From Rhodomicrobium sp. Az07 (GTDB lineage Bacteria; Pseudomonadota; Alphaproteobacteria; Rhizobiales; Rhodomicrobiaceae): DNA of 64,000 nt. Made by a program: the position numbers and the translations under genes. Where the stretch lies: positions 1 through 64,000 of the forward strand of contig NZ_JAHFZG010000001.1 of the NCBI RefSeq assembly GCF_018619475.1. Reading direction: 5' to 3'. Positions 49,944-61,715 of this stretch are shown one piece after another. The notes under the pieces were generated by a model. That model had not been told where the DNA came from. It worked only from the letters and a program-made list of their open reading frames with translations, and ran no database searches. How positions within the stretch are numbered: the stretch's first letter is position 1; the number at the start of each line of letters is the position of its first letter.

Positions 49944-50234
49944 GGCGCGCGGGCGAAGCTCCGGCCGAAAAGCCGAACGGCCTCAAGTTCTTTCGATCTG
50001 ATCCGCGAGGCCGCGTTCCGGTCATGCGGATCGATGCGCAATTCGACCCCACACTTGGCTCGGGCATTCACCGCGTCACGCGGGTGCCCTCCCGCTTGCG
50101 GACGAGCAAGCGACCAATTAACGGTTCAGCAATATAGGGCGGCGTGGCTTGCTGCGCAGGCCATCGATGGCGAAGGAGCGGGCCGTTCATAGGCGCCGCT
50201 CTCCCTTTATCCGCGAAGCGCGGCGACCGCCCCG

Positions 50235-53087
50235 CTATTCCGCAGCAGTCGCGGCAATCGCGCCATGACAATGCTTGTATTTCTTGCCCGACCCGCAGGG
50301 GCATAGCGCGTTGCGTGCTACCTTGCCCCATGTCGCCGGGTTGTTCGGATCCACAGCGGGCGCTTTTCCGCCGCCGCGCGAAGCCTTCGCCGACGCGGGA
50401 GCGGACGGCTTCGCGCCGCCGCCCTGCTTCGCAGCCGCCCGGCGTCCCTGCCTCGACTGGGGACCGGCTTCGGCTTCGGGCTCGGAAAGATCGGCGCCCG
50501 TGACAGGATCGGGCCGGAACATCTGAAGCTCCGGAAGCTCATCCTGCTCATAGTCCTCGACCTGCGCGAGTTGAACGTGCATGAGCTGGCCGGTCACGTC
50601 CCGGCGCAGGCGCGACAGCATGCTTTCGAAAATCTGGAAGGATTCGCTCTTGTATTCGTGGAGCGGATCGCGCTGGGCGTAGCCGCGAAGACCGACGGCC
50701 TGACGCAGATGTTCGAGGCTGACGATATGCTCGCGCCAGAGATGATCGAGCGTCTGCAACAGGATCGCCTTCTCGATCTGCCGCATCGTCTCGGGGCCGA
50801 CCTCGGACGCCTTGCGCGCCGCTGCCGCATCGGCCTTCGCGAGAAGCCGCTCCTCAATCTCCTGTTCGGCGATGCCTTCCTCGGCGGCCCACTCATCGAC
50901 GGGCACATCCATGCCGAAGACCGCATTGAATTCCTCGCGCAGGCCCTTCACGTCCCACTGCTCGACGAAAGCCTTCGCCGGGATATGCGTCGCAACCAGA
51001 TCCTGCACGATTTCGCGGCGCATGTCGGCGACGGTTTCTTCGACCGTCTCTTCCTGCATCAGGTCGATGCGCTGCTCGAACACGACCTTGCGCTGGTCGT
51101 TCATCACGTCGTCGTATTTGAGCACGTTCTTGCGCATGTCGAAGTTGCGCATTTCAACCTTCTGCTGCGCCTTTTCGAGCGCGCGGTTGATCCACGGATG
51201 CGCGATGGCTTCGTCTTCCTTGATGCCGAGCTTGCGCAGCATGAAATCCATGCGATCCGTACCGAAGATGCGCATCAGATCGTCTTCGAGCGAGAGATAG
51301 AAGCGCGACGCACCCGGATCGCCCTGACGGCCCGAACGGCCGCGAAGCTGATTGTCGATGCGGCGGCTTTCGTGGCGCTCCGTGCCAAGCACGTAGAGGC
51401 CTCCGGCGGCGAGCGCCTGTTCCTTCTTTGCCTCGATGTCGGCTGCGATCCTGTCGCGCTCCGCCTTGACCTCTTCCGCCGTCGGCTCGATCCCCGCCGC
51501 GCGCTTCTCGGCGGCCCACGCTGCGATCTGCATGTCCGCGTTGCCGCCGAGCTGAATGTCGGTGCCGCGGCCGGCCATGTTGGTGGCGATCGTCACGGCG
51601 CCCGGCATGCCCGCCTGCGCGATGATGAAGGCTTCCTGTTCGTGGTAGCGCGCGTTCAGCACCTGATGCGGCACGCCGAGCGGCTTCAGCATCTCGGACA
51701 GCGTTTCCGACTTCTCGATAGACGTCGTGCCGACGAGGATGGGCTGACCGCGCTTCGCGCAGTCCTCGATCAACCTGATGATGGCGCGGTATTTCTCCGC
51801 CGCCGTGCGATAGACTTCGTCGTCCGAGTCGATACGGCGCATGGGGCGGTTGGTCGGGATCTCGACGGTTTCGAGATTGTAGATATCGAGGAATTCGGCC
51901 GCTTCGGTGATGGCGGTGCCGGTCATGCCCGCCAGCTTTTCGTAAAGGCGGAAGTAATTCTGGAAGGTGATCGAGGCGAGCGTCTGGTTTTCGGGCTGGA
52001 CGGCAACGCCTTCCTTCGCTTCGAGCGCCTGATGCAGCCCCTCCGAATAGCGGCGACCTTCCATCATTCGGCCGGTGAACTCGTCAACGATGACGACCTG
52101 CCCCTTGCGGACGATATAATCGCGGTCTTTCAGGAACAGCTTGTGCGCGCGAAGCGCCTGGTTGACGTGATGGACGATCGTCACGTTCTCGACGTCGTAA
52201 AAGGTGCTCTCCGGCTCGATGAAACCGGCCTCTTGCAGAAGCTCCTCAATGCGCTGATTGCCCTCTTCGCTGAAGGTCACCGTGCGCTGCTTCTCGTCGA
52301 GGTCGTAATGTTCCTTGCCGAGCTTCGGAATGACCTTGTCGATGGTGATGTAAAGGTCCGACTTGTCCTCGATCGCGCCGGAAATGATGAGCGGCGTGCG
52401 CGCCTCGTCGATGAGGATCGAGTCCACCTCGTCGACGATGGCGAAGGCGTGGCCCTGAAGCTCCGGCGGACGGCCGCCGAATTGCACCATCTCGTCGACC
52501 GAATACTTCATGTTGTCGCGGAGGTAATCGAAGCCGTATTCGTTGTTCGTGCCGTAGGTGATATCGCAGGTATACGCGGCTTTGCGTTCGGTGTCGTCGA
52601 GTTCGTGGGTGATGCAGCCCACTGTGAGGCCGAGAAAGCGGTAGATCTGCCCCATCCATTCGGAGTCGCGTTTGGCGAGGTAATCGTTCACCGTAACGAC
52701 ATGCACGCCGCGCCCCGGCAGCGCGTTGAGATAGGCGGCGAGGGTGGCCACGAGCGTCTTGCCTTCGCCCGTCTTCATCTCCGCGATCTTGCCGGAATGA
52801 AGCACCATGCCGCCGATAAGCTGAACGTCGAAATGCCGCTGGCCGAGCGTGCGCTTCGCCGCTTCGCGCACGGTGGCGAATGCTTCCGGAAGCAGCTTGT
52901 CGAGATGCTCGCCATTTCCGAGCCGTTCGCGAAACTCGACGGTTTTCGCGCGCAGCTCATCGTCCGAAAGCGCCTGGAACTTCGGTTCCAGCGCGTTGAT
53001 CGGCGCGACCCTCGATTGAAAACTCTTCAGGAGCCTGTCGTTGGAACTGCCGAAGATCTTGGTTGCGAGCGCGCCAAGAGAAACCAT
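50235..53087 (-). CDS. secA: Protein translocase ATPase SecA
   Basis: This 950-residue motor drives Sec-dependent export. It has the Walker A region [35 protein letters not shown], the preprotein cross-linking domain, [18 protein letters not shown], and the arginine-finger region [26 protein letters not shown]. The helical scaffold follows, then an Ala/Lys-rich linker and the zinc-binding C-terminus [14 protein letters not shown] that binds SecB. I chose ATG 53087 ([18 protein letters not shown]), the normal SecA start. It is read leftwards and separated from the transglycosylase by 291 bases with nothing recognised. Confidence 0.97.
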   Translation of the reverse strand: MVSLGALATKIFGSSNDRLLKSFQSRVAPINALEPKFQALSDDELRAKTVEFRERLGNGEHLDKLLPEAFATVREAAKRTLGQRHFDVQLIGGMVLHSGKIAEMKTGEGKTLVATLAAYLNALPGRGVHVVTVNDYLAKRDSEWMGQIYRFLGLTVGCITHELDDTERKAAYTCDITYGTNNEYGFDYLRDNMKYSVDEMVQFGGRPPELQGHAFAIVDEVDSILIDEARTPLIISGAIEDKSDLYITIDKVIPKLGKEHYDLDEKQRTVTFSEEGNQRIEELLQEAGFIEPESTFYDVENVTIVHHVNQALRAHKLFLKDRDYIVRKGQVVIVDEFTGRMMEGRRYSEGLHQALEAKEGVAVQPENQTLASITFQNYFRLYEKLAGMTGTAITEAAEFLDIYNLETVEIPTNRPMRRIDSDDEVYRTAAEKYRAIIRLIEDCAKRGQPILVGTTSIEKSETLSEMLKPLGVPHQVLNARYHEQEAFIIAQAGMPGAVTIATNMAGRGTDIQLGGNADMQIAAWAAEKRAAGIEPTAEEVKAERDRIAADIEAKKEQALAAGGLYVLGTERHESRRIDNQLRGRSGRQGDPGASRFYLSLEDDLMRIFGTDRMDFMLRKLGIKEDEAIAHPWINRALEKAQQKVEMRNFDMRKNVLKYDDVMNDQRKVVFEQRIDLMQEETVEETVADMRREIVQDLVATHIPAKAFVEQWDVKGLREEFNAVFGMDVPVDEWAAEEGIAEQEIEERLLAKADAAAARKASEVGPETMRQIEKAILLQTLDHLWREHIVSLEHLRQAVGLRGYAQRDPLHEYKSESFQIFESMLSRLRRDVTGQLMHVQLAQVEDYEQDELPELQMFRPDPVTGADLSEPEAEAGPQSRQGRRAAAKQGGGAKPSAPASAKASRGGGKAPAVDPNNPATWGKVARNALCPCGSGKKYKHCHGAIAATAAE

Positions 53088-53348
53088 GTTGCCGAGCCTC
53101 ACTGCCTCGCCAGGAAAATGCAGTCCGGAGATTAACGGACCGCTGCCAGAGCGCCCTTATGTTTTCGGCGGTGGCTTTCTTTACGGGCTGTTTGCGAAAT
53201 TGACCGGGAGAAGCATCCCTTCTCCTCATGGCACGAGAAATAAGCAGACGCAGCGGCGCTGTCAACGCGCCGCGACGGCCTGTCCAATGGTTGCACGCGC
53301 AGTCTCTCCACCATCAAGTCCGCCGCAAGCTTCGCGGCGCGTGTCCCG

Positions 53349-53972
53349 TCAGGAAGCCGGCCGCCGGGCGAAAGCGAGAGCGATGCCGAACGCCACCATC
53401 ATCGACCCGCTCACGCGGTTGATCCATCGCGACGCGCTTCCCCCTTGCGCGAGGCGGCCGATGCGCGAGCCGATCAGGGCATAGATCGCGATTGCCGGAA
53501 CTTCGAGGATGAGGAAGACGACGCCGACGAACAGGAAGCTTCGCCAGTAGTCGCTCTGATCGACGAATTGCGGCAGGAATGCCGTGAAGATGAGCATCGC
53601 CTTCGGATTGCTCGCCGCGACGAGAAATTCCTGTCTGAGGAAACCGCCGGAAGCTTGCGCGCGGCCGTTCGGCGCGGTGAGGGTATCGAACCCCTTGGCC
53701 ATGATGAGCCGCGCGCCGATCCACACGAGATAGGCCGCGCCCACGAGCTTAACAGCCGTGAATGCCGCCTCCGACGCCATCAGGAGCGCGCCCATGCCCG
53801 CCGCCGTGATCGCGATCATGACGGCGAAGGCGACGAGCCTGCCCGGCGCGGCGGCAATCGCGGGCATCACGCCGTGGCGCGCGCCGATGGTGAGCGAAAG
53901 AAGGTTGTTCGGCCCGAACGCCATGTTGAGCGCGAAGCAGGCCGGGAGGAAAACGGAAAAAGATGTCGACAT
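53349..53972 (-). CDS. LysE/RhtB-family amino acid exporter
   Basis: The 207-residue product has six hydrophobic helices with the family motif in CFALNMAFGPNNLLSLTIGARHGVMPAIAAAPGRLVAF (N-P-x-N region as FGPNNLL). AAYLVWIGARLIMAKGF and the second half FLVAASNPKAMLIFTAFLPQFVDQ follow. These exporters remove amino acids such as homoserine, threonine, lysine or arginine; the substrate cannot be assigned. ATG 53972 is chosen over an in-frame extension to 54035. It stands alone between secA and the mutT-argJ-ppiC group. Confidence 0.9.
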   Translation of the reverse strand: MSTSFSVFLPACFALNMAFGPNNLLSLTIGARHGVMPAIAAAPGRLVAFAVMIAITAAGMGALLMASEAAFTAVKLVGAAYLVWIGARLIMAKGFDTLTAPNGRAQASGGFLRQEFLVAASNPKAMLIFTAFLPQFVDQSDYWRSFLFVGVVFLILEVPAIAIYALIGSRIGRLAQGGSASRWINRVSGSMMVAFGIALAFARRPAS

Positions 53973-54157
53973 CGGCGATCCAGCGGACAGGCGCGCCAAA
54001 CGGGCGCGTGCCTGCGACCCTAAACCCGACTTCAAGCATGCTCAAGGCCGGTCTGCGCCTGGTCCGGGGGTTATGTTCTAACCGACGACCGCGTTTTTTG
54101 GAGGGCGCGGCTTCCACCGTAGTATTCCCGCCGCCGAAAGGCTTCGGGCGCCCGGTC

Positions 54158-54616
54158 TTAAAGCCAGTCCTGAAGGATCGGCACAAGCGGCAGGTCGGCG
54201 GCGGGCATCGGATAGTCGCGCAGCTTGTCGCGGCGCACCCACGCCAGCGTCTGCCCTTCGAGCGGGCGCACCATGCCGTTCCAGTTGCGGCAGATGTAAA
54301 GCGGCATCAGGAGGTGGAACGTCTCGTAGGAATGGCTCGCAAAGGTGAGCGGCGCGAGGCAGCGCTGCGGTACCTCGATGTCGAGTTCTTCCTTCAACTC
54401 GCGGATGAGCGCTGCCTCGGGAAGCTCGCCCGCCTCGATCTTGCCGCCGGGAAACTCCCACAGCCCGCCCATCGGTTTGTGCGCGGGCCGCTGCGCGAGC
54501 AACACGCGGTTGTCCCGGTCGACCAGCGCCACGGCCACGCAGGTCACGAGCTTCAGCCCCGGCGATGCGGGGGCGGCGTCAGCTCCGGTAGTCGGCATTG
54601 ATGCGGATGTAGTCAT
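54158..54616 (-). CDS. mutT: MutT-type NUDIX hydrolase
   Basis: The 152-residue product has the NUDIX box GGKIEAGELPEAALIRELKEELDIEV (G-x5-E-x7-REL-x-EE) after the core strand VALVDRDNRVLLAQRPAHKPMGGLWEFPGG. This fits 8-oxo-dGTP diphosphatase, which cleanses oxidised dGTP. PLEGQTLAWVRRDKLRDYPMPAADLPLVP is the usual C-terminal part. The start overlaps the argJ end by 38 bases; ATG 54598 is an alternative with less overlap. A ppiC-argJ-mutT order is common in this group. Confidence 0.9.
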   Translation of the reverse strand: MTTSASMPTTGADAAPASPGLKLVTCVAVALVDRDNRVLLAQRPAHKPMGGLWEFPGGKIEAGELPEAALIRELKEELDIEVPQRCLAPLTFASHSYETFHLLMPLYICRNWNGMVRPLEGQTLAWVRRDKLRDYPMPAADLPLVPILQDWL

Positions 54617-55829
54617 AGGTGAGGTCCGAAGCCCAGACGGTTGCGCGCCCCGGCCCGCCCGCGCCGCAATCGACGCGGATGTCGATTTCGGCGCGCTTCA
54701 TGTAGGCGCTGCCCTGCTCTTCCTTGTAATCGGCGTCGCGCAAACCTTCCTTCGCGACCTGGATGTCGCCGAACCAGATCGACAGCCGGTCGCGGTCTGC
54801 CGCTTCGCCGGAGCGCCCGACGGCCGCGACGATGCGGCCCCAGTTCGCGTCCTCGCCCGCAACCGCCGTCTTCACGAGCGGCGAATTGCCGATGGTCATG
54901 GCGATGCGGTGGGCGGCTTCGTCGCTCTCCGCGCCCTCGACGTGGATCGTCATAAGCTTCGAGATGCCTTCTCCATCCTTCACCACCTGAATGGCGAGGT
55001 CGTGCATGAGCGAAAGAAGCGCTGCCGAGAACGCCGCCGCTTCGGGATCGTCCGGCCCGGCGATCTTTGGCGCGCCCTTGGCTGCGGCCTCCCCCGTCGC
55101 GAAGATCAGAAGCGTGTCGCTGGTCGATGTGTCGCCGTCGACAGTCACGGCGTTGAACGTGGTCCTCACGTGGCGGCGCAGAAGCTCCGTCAGCACGTGG
55201 CCTTCGACGGCCGCATCGGTAACGATGAACGACAGCATCGTCGCCATGTCGGGCTGGATCATGCCCGAGCCTTTGGCAATGCCGTTCAGCGTGACCGGCA
55301 CGTTGTCGACGAAGGCGCGGCGCGTGGCCACTTTTGGATAGGTGTCCGTCGTCATGATGGCGCGCGCGGCGTCGTGCCAGAGGTCTTCATTCGCCTCGCC
55401 CGCCATCTTCGACAGAACGTGACTGAACTTCGTGGCGTCGAGCGGCTCGCCGATGACGCCCGTGGACGCGATGAACACGCGCTCTGCTTCGAAGCCGCCC
55501 GCCTCGCCCGCGAATGCAGCCGTTGCCTCGACAGCGTCGCGGCCGCGCTGGCCCGTGAACGCATTCGCATTGCCTGAATTGACGACGAGCGCCCGCGCAC
55601 CGGCGTGCTGAAGCTGCTCGCGGCACCAGTCCACAGCCGCCGAAGACGTTTTCGACTGCGTCAAGACACCGCCCGCCTGCGTCCCTTCCGGGAACAGCAT
55701 CAACAGAACATCGGTGCGGTTCGCATATTTGATGCCCGCCTCCGCGACCGCGATCTTCACGCCCGCGATCGACGGCAGGGGCACGAGTTCGCCGGGCGCA
55801 AACGGCGAAACCTTGCTGATACTCGCCAT
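54579..55829 (-). CDS. argJ: Bifunctional ornithine/N-acetylglutamate acetyltransferase
   Basis: ArgJ recycles the acetyl group from N-acetylornithine to glutamate in arginine synthesis. The 416-residue proenzyme has ARALVVNSGNANAFTGQRG, FIASTGVIGEPLD and the self-cleavage region KGSGMIQPDMATMLSFIVTDA with its threonine nucleophile. VDGDTSTSDTLLIFATG, GANWGRIVAAVGRSG-type (here DANWGRIVAAVGRSG) and the C-terminal DLTYDYIRINADYRS follow. AGGAG precedes ATG 55829. It sits between ppiC (24 bases away) and mutT on the same strand. Confidence 0.96.
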   Translation of the reverse strand: MASISKVSPFAPGELVPLPSIAGVKIAVAEAGIKYANRTDVLLMLFPEGTQAGGVLTQSKTSSAAVDWCREQLQHAGARALVVNSGNANAFTGQRGRDAVEATAAFAGEAGGFEAERVFIASTGVIGEPLDATKFSHVLSKMAGEANEDLWHDAARAIMTTDTYPKVATRRAFVDNVPVTLNGIAKGSGMIQPDMATMLSFIVTDAAVEGHVLTELLRRHVRTTFNAVTVDGDTSTSDTLLIFATGEAAAKGAPKIAGPDDPEAAAFSAALLSLMHDLAIQVVKDGEGISKLMTIHVEGAESDEAAHRIAMTIGNSPLVKTAVAGEDANWGRIVAAVGRSGEAADRDRLSIWFGDIQVAKEGLRDADYKEEQGSAYMKRAEIDIRVDCGAGGPGRATVWASDLTYDYIRINADYRS

Positions 55830-55853
55830 GAACCCGGCTCCTTTCGTTAGCGG

Positions 55854-56705
55854 CTACTTCTGCTCTGTCGTCGTTTCGATCGCGGCAGCCTTGGCGTCTT
55901 CTTCGATGGCCTTCTTCAACTCGGGATCGACGATTTCCACCTTAGCGGATGAACGGAGCTTCTGCACGGTTTCGCGAAGCTGGTTCTGCACGAGCGAGGC
56001 GACGATCTGATCCTTCACCTCGTCGAAGCTGGGCACGGGCCGATTCCGCTTGTCCTCGACCTTGATCACGTGCCAGCCGAATTCGGACTGCACGGGTTCG
56101 GAAACCTGGCCGGGCTGAAGCGCAAAGGCCGTATCCTCGAACACCTTCACCATCTGGCCCTTGGAAAAATAGCCGAGGTCGCCGCCGGTGTCGGCGGAAG
56201 GACCGTCCGCGCTCTTCTTGGCGAGTTCGACGAAGTCCGCGCCGCCCTTGAGCTGCTTCACGAGTTCTGCCGCTTCTTCCTTGGTCTTGACGAGGATATG
56301 GCGGGCGCGCACTTCCGGCTCCGGCTTCAGCTTGGCGATCTGCTCGTCATAGGCGGCCTTGGCCTGAGCGTCGGTCACAGCATCGCGGACCTTCTTCTCG
56401 TAAAAGGTATCGCGCAGCGCCCGCAACTTGTAATAAGCGGCGCGCTCCTCGAAATCCTTGGCCGCGTCGAGCTTGTCCTTTGCCGCCTCGTTCGCGAAAA
56501 GATGCGCCTCGACGAGATATTCGACCAGCACGCGACGGCGGCTTTCAGCGGGCAGCCCCGCGATTTCCGCCCCGACCTCGGCTTCCGCGAAGGCGATCTC
56601 GGCTTCCGTGATGTCCGTTCCGTTGACGCGCGCGACCGGAGCCGCCTGCGCCATTTGCGCGCCGAACGCCAGCACGGCCGCGCTCAGTAAAATCCTTGCA
56701 TTCAC
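55854..56705 (-). CDS. Exported parvulin-type peptidyl-prolyl isomerase
   Basis: The 283-residue protein begins at GTG 56705, with GAGGAG nine bases upstream. It has a signal peptide (ILLSAAVLAFGAQMAQA), a SurA-like helical N-domain, and a rotamase domain: VRARHILVKTKEEAAELVKQLKGGADFVELAKKSADGPSADTGGDLGYFSKGQMVKVFEDTAFALQPGQVSEPVQSEFGWHVIKVEDKR. It should fold outer-membrane and periplasmic proteins. The C-terminal tail is acidic and Lys-rich. It is first of the leftward ppiC-argJ-mutT group, divergent from the catalase gene. Confidence 0.93.
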   Translation of the reverse strand: MNARILLSAAVLAFGAQMAQAAPVARVNGTDITEAEIAFAEAEVGAEIAGLPAESRRRVLVEYLVEAHLFANEAAKDKLDAAKDFEERAAYYKLRALRDTFYEKKVRDAVTDAQAKAAYDEQIAKLKPEPEVRARHILVKTKEEAAELVKQLKGGADFVELAKKSADGPSADTGGDLGYFSKGQMVKVFEDTAFALQPGQVSEPVQSEFGWHVIKVEDKRNRPVPSFDEVKDQIVASLVQNQLRETVQKLRSSAKVEIVDPELKKAIEEDAKAAAIETTTEQK

Positions 56706-56908
56706 GATGGAAACTCCTCGCCCTTATGGAAACGTCGAACCGTTGTCTTTGCAGCAACTTATGTTTTTCGCCGCTTTTAAGACCCGTCGCCCTGGTTGGG
56801 AAGCACGATCTTGCGGTTATTAAGGCGTTTCAATCCTCCTGCAAGAGCGTTACGGCTCGCTCACCGCGCCTGACATAAGCTAAGTCCACGGCGGAACAAG
56901 CTTTTTCT

Positions 56909-56919
56909 AGAACGGTTCT
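56909..56919. promoter_or_regulatory. Small palindrome in the ppiC/katE divergent region
   Basis: The 299 bases between ppiC and katE hold no gene. AGAAC-G-GTTCT (56909-56919) is a perfect 5-bp palindrome about 90 bases upstream of katE. It lies at a plausible operator distance, but the motif is short and no specific regulator can be named. Confidence 0.25.
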
Positions 56920-57004
56920 GCTTTCTGATGACCGGCACGGCTCTGCGCGGCAAGCCATCCACAATTTCCGACGCGCTCCGATGCCCCTGAGGAGAGAGCG
57001 ACCC

Positions 57005-59203
<2,199 letters not shown>

Positions 59204-59548
59204 GCTCGCCGAAAAGTTCTCGGTCGCACAAGCGCGCTTCTCCACAGTGGGGCAAGGTCGCTGGTGTTGATTCAGCTTGATCTCTGGCGCTTCCGGAAGG
59301 CAATGTCGTCGAAGCGATAGCCGATCATGGCATCGACTCGGCCAAAGCTATCGCTTTTCCTCGTCGTTCATGAAAGCCGAGTACTGCGCCCCTGTCCACT
59401 TGATGCCGATATACCGTGATGTGGTCTCCGTCATAGGTCGTGCCGGATAACGCGTGAATGACATGCGCTCCGTGTCATGAAAGCGTCACCGGCTGCGTTC
59501 AAAAGCTGCATCGAGGGATCGGGCGCTTCGTCGTCCGCATAAGGACTT
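59204..59548. other. Intergenic region between katE and phnG
   Basis: These 345 bases have no credible gene. They contain a 9-bp inverted repeat, AAGCGATAG (59312-59320) with CTATCGCTT (59348-59356). They also hold a small repeat ATGACA/TGTCAT near 59458-59478 and the PHO-box candidate listed separately. The operon promoter must lie in the right-hand part. Confidence 0.5.
59472..59489 (+). promoter_or_regulatory. Candidate PHO box for the phn operon
   Basis: GTGTCATGAAAGCGTCAC matches the PhoB-binding pattern CTGTCAT-N4-CTGTCAC at 13 of 18 positions, counting A/T spacer positions. TGTCAT and GTCAC are intact in register 11 bases apart. It ends 59 bases before ATG of phnG. Phosphate-starvation control by PhoB is standard for C-P lyase operons, so both position and gene context support it. 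Confidence 0.6.
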
Positions 59549-60022
59549 ATGGCGAGTTCAGGCAGCACGCAGATAATTGACGCCGAGATCGAGACTCGCC
59601 GCGCCGCCATGGCAACTTTCGCGGCGGCGAATGCGGCCGAGCTTCGTGGCGCGCTCGAAAGCATGGGAAGCATCGACGCCGTCGAAATCCGCAAGCCGGA
59701 GACCGGGCTCGTGATGATCCGGGGGCGGATCGGCGGCGATGGCGCGCCGTTCAATGTCGGCGAGGCGACCGTGACGCGCTGCGCCGTGCGGATCGCAAGC
59801 GGCGAAACCGGCTTTTCCTATCTCCTCGGCCGGGACCAGGAAAAAGCGCGGCTGGCGGCGCTGTGCGATGCGCTCTGGCAAAGCCGCGACAGGCGCGCCC
59901 AGATCGAAACGCTCCTCATCGCGCCCGTTCGCGAAAGGCTCGCCAAAGCGCGCGACGAAGCCCGCGCGAAAACCGACGCGACGCGGGTCGATTTCTTCAC
60001 TCTCGTTCGCGGGGAGGACTGA
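59549..60022 (+). CDS. phnG: C-P lyase core subunit PhnG
   Basis: The 157-residue subunit starts MASSGSTQIIDAEIETRRAAMATFAAANAAEL and has the family stretch RKPETGLVMIRGRIGGDGAPFNVGEATVTRCAVRI, then FSYLLGRDQEKARLAALCDAL. PhnG sits in the PhnGHIJ core that makes the ribose-triphosphate phosphonate and cleaves the C-P bond. AAGGA precedes ATG 59549. It is first of the operon, and the usual phnF regulator gene is not upstream. Confidence 0.95.
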   Translation: MASSGSTQIIDAEIETRRAAMATFAAANAAELRGALESMGSIDAVEIRKPETGLVMIRGRIGGDGAPFNVGEATVTRCAVRIASGETGFSYLLGRDQEKARLAALCDALWQSRDRRAQIETLLIAPVRERLAKARDEARAKTDATRVDFFTLVRGED

Positions 60023-60026
60023 TCCC

Positions 60027-60623
60027 GTGCCCGCCCTCTCACCAGCCTTCGCAAATCCCGTCTTCGATACGCAGGCGACCTTTCGCGCGGTGATGGACGC
60101 CATGGCTCGCCCCGGCGAAATCAGGGCGGTGCCCGACGCGCTCACGCCACCCGCGCCGTTGTCGCCTTCGGCGGCTGCGCTGGCGCTGACGCTTCTCGAC
60201 TATGAAACGCCTTTCTGGCTCGATGCAGCCCTGGGGGAAGCAGAAGACGTCGCGCGGTGGCTGAGGTTCCACACGGGCGCGAGCGTGACGGCGAACCCCT
60301 CGGATGCGGCGTTCGCCTTTGCCGCCGATCCGCTCGCGCTTCCGCCGCTCGCCGCGTTTTCGCAAGGCACGCCCGATTTTCCGGATCGCTCGACGACGCT
60401 CGTCCTTCAGGTCGCGGCCTTCACCGGCGGTCTGTCGCTCGTCCTTTCCGGGCCGGGTATTGCGAGCCATCGTGACTTCGCGCCGTCGCCGCTTGCGCCG
60501 GGCTTCGCCGACGAACTTCGCGCAAACGCGGGCCGCTTTCCGTGCGGGGTCGACATCGTCTTCGCCGGGCCGGGATCGGTGGCGGCGCTGCCAAGATCGA
60601 CGCGCATCGAAGAGGATCGCTAG
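60027..60623 (+). CDS. phnH: C-P lyase core subunit PhnH
   Basis: The 198-residue subunit begins at GTG 60027, four bases after phnG, with GGAG upstream. It shows PAFANPVFDTQATFRAVMDAMARPGEI, LTLLDYETPFWLD, FAFAADPLALPPLAAFSQGTPDFPDRSTTLVLQV and GPGI, as in PhnH. It is a PLP-transferase-fold protein that binds PhnGIJ rather than acting as an enzyme on its own. Longer frames upstream lie within phnG. Confidence 0.95.
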   Translation: MPALSPAFANPVFDTQATFRAVMDAMARPGEIRAVPDALTPPAPLSPSAAALALTLLDYETPFWLDAALGEAEDVARWLRFHTGASVTANPSDAAFAFAADPLALPPLAAFSQGTPDFPDRSTTLVLQVAAFTGGLSLVLSGPGIASHRDFAPSPLAPGFADELRANAGRFPCGVDIVFAGPGSVAALPRSTRIEEDR

Positions 60624-61715
60624 ATGTATGTTGCCGTGAAGGGCGGGGAGCGCGCGATTGCCAACGCCCACAAGCTTCTGGCGCATGAGCGGCGCGGCGA
60701 CGAGAGCGTACCCGAGCTTACGGTCCCGCAGATCGAGGGCCAGCTTGCGCTCGCCGTCGCCCGCGTGATGGCGGAAGGTTCGCTTTACGACCGCGAGCTT
60801 GCCGCCCTCGCCATCAAGCAGGCGTGGGGCGATCTGATCGAGGCGATCTTCCTCGTGCGCGCTTACCGGACGACGCTGCCCCGCTTCGGCGCAAGCGAGC
60901 CGCTCGACACCGCGCGCATGGAGATCCGGCGGCGAATCTCCGCCACCTTCAAGGATCTGCCCGGCGGCCAGATCCTCGGCCCCACCTTCGATTACACGCA
61001 CCGGCTGCTGGAGGAGCCAGCGGCACCGCTGCCGCCCGAACAGGCGCCGCGCGAGACAGACCGCGAGCCGACCCCCCGCGTCACCGACATTCTCGCGGGC
61101 GAAGCGCTCATCGAACCGTCGCCCGAGGCCGACCCGTCCGACAGGCCGGGCGACATCACGCGCGATCCGCTGACCTTCCCGGCGTCGCGCGACGTGCGCC
61201 TGCAAAACCTAAGCCGCGCCGATGAGGGCTTCCTTCTGGCTCTCGGCTATTCCACGCAGCGCGGCTATGGCCGCAACCACCCCTTCGCGGGCGAAATCCG
61301 CCTGGGCGAGGTGGAGGTCGAATTTTTCGCCGAGGAACTCGGTTTCGCGGTGCCGCTCGGCGCGATCACCGTGACCGAATGCCAGACGGTCAACCAGTTC
61401 AAGGGCAGCGATACCGAGCCGCCGCAGTTTACGCGCGGCTACGGGCTTGCATTCGGGCATTCGGAACGCAAGGCGATGTCGATGGCGCTCGTGGATCGCG
61501 CGCTTCGCGCGGGCGAGCTTGGCGAAGAGGCGCGCGCGCCCGCGCAGGACGAGGAATTCGTGCTGTCGCATTCGGACAATGTGCAGGCCACGGGCTTCGT
61601 CGAGCATCTGAAGCTGCCGCATTATGTGGATTTCCAGTCCGAGCTTGGCCTTCTGCGCCAGATCCGCGCGAGCTTCGAGGGCGGCGCGGACGCGTCGAAG
61701 GACGGCGCGGAATGA
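60624..61715 (+). CDS. phnI: C-P lyase core subunit PhnI
   Basis: The 363-residue subunit starts MYVAVKGGERAIANAHKLLAHERRGD directly after the phnH stop. It has QIEGQLALAVARVMAEGSLYDRELAALAIKQAWGDLIEAIFLVRAYRTTLPRFG, YSTQRGYGRNHPFAGEIRLGEV and YGLAFGHSERKAMSMALVDRAL. PhnI has nucleosidase activity and with PhnGHL attaches phosphonate to the ribose of ATP. Its stop overlaps the phnJ start (ATGA). Confidence 0.96.
   Translation: MYVAVKGGERAIANAHKLLAHERRGDESVPELTVPQIEGQLALAVARVMAEGSLYDRELAALAIKQAWGDLIEAIFLVRAYRTTLPRFGASEPLDTARMEIRRRISATFKDLPGGQILGPTFDYTHRLLEEPAAPLPPEQAPRETDREPTPRVTDILAGEALIEPSPEADPSDRPGDITRDPLTFPASRDVRLQNLSRADEGFLLALGYSTQRGYGRNHPFAGEIRLGEVEVEFFAEELGFAVPLGAITVTECQTVNQFKGSDTEPPQFTRGYGLAFGHSERKAMSMALVDRALRAGELGEEARAPAQDEEFVLSHSDNVQATGFVEHLKLPHYVDFQSELGLLRQIRASFEGGADASKDGAE

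Noticed and set aside
59281-59420. Possible transposase remnant
   Set aside because: A short frame reads EAIADHGIDSAKAI, loosely like IS5-type transposases, but it is too short and has no flanking repeats.
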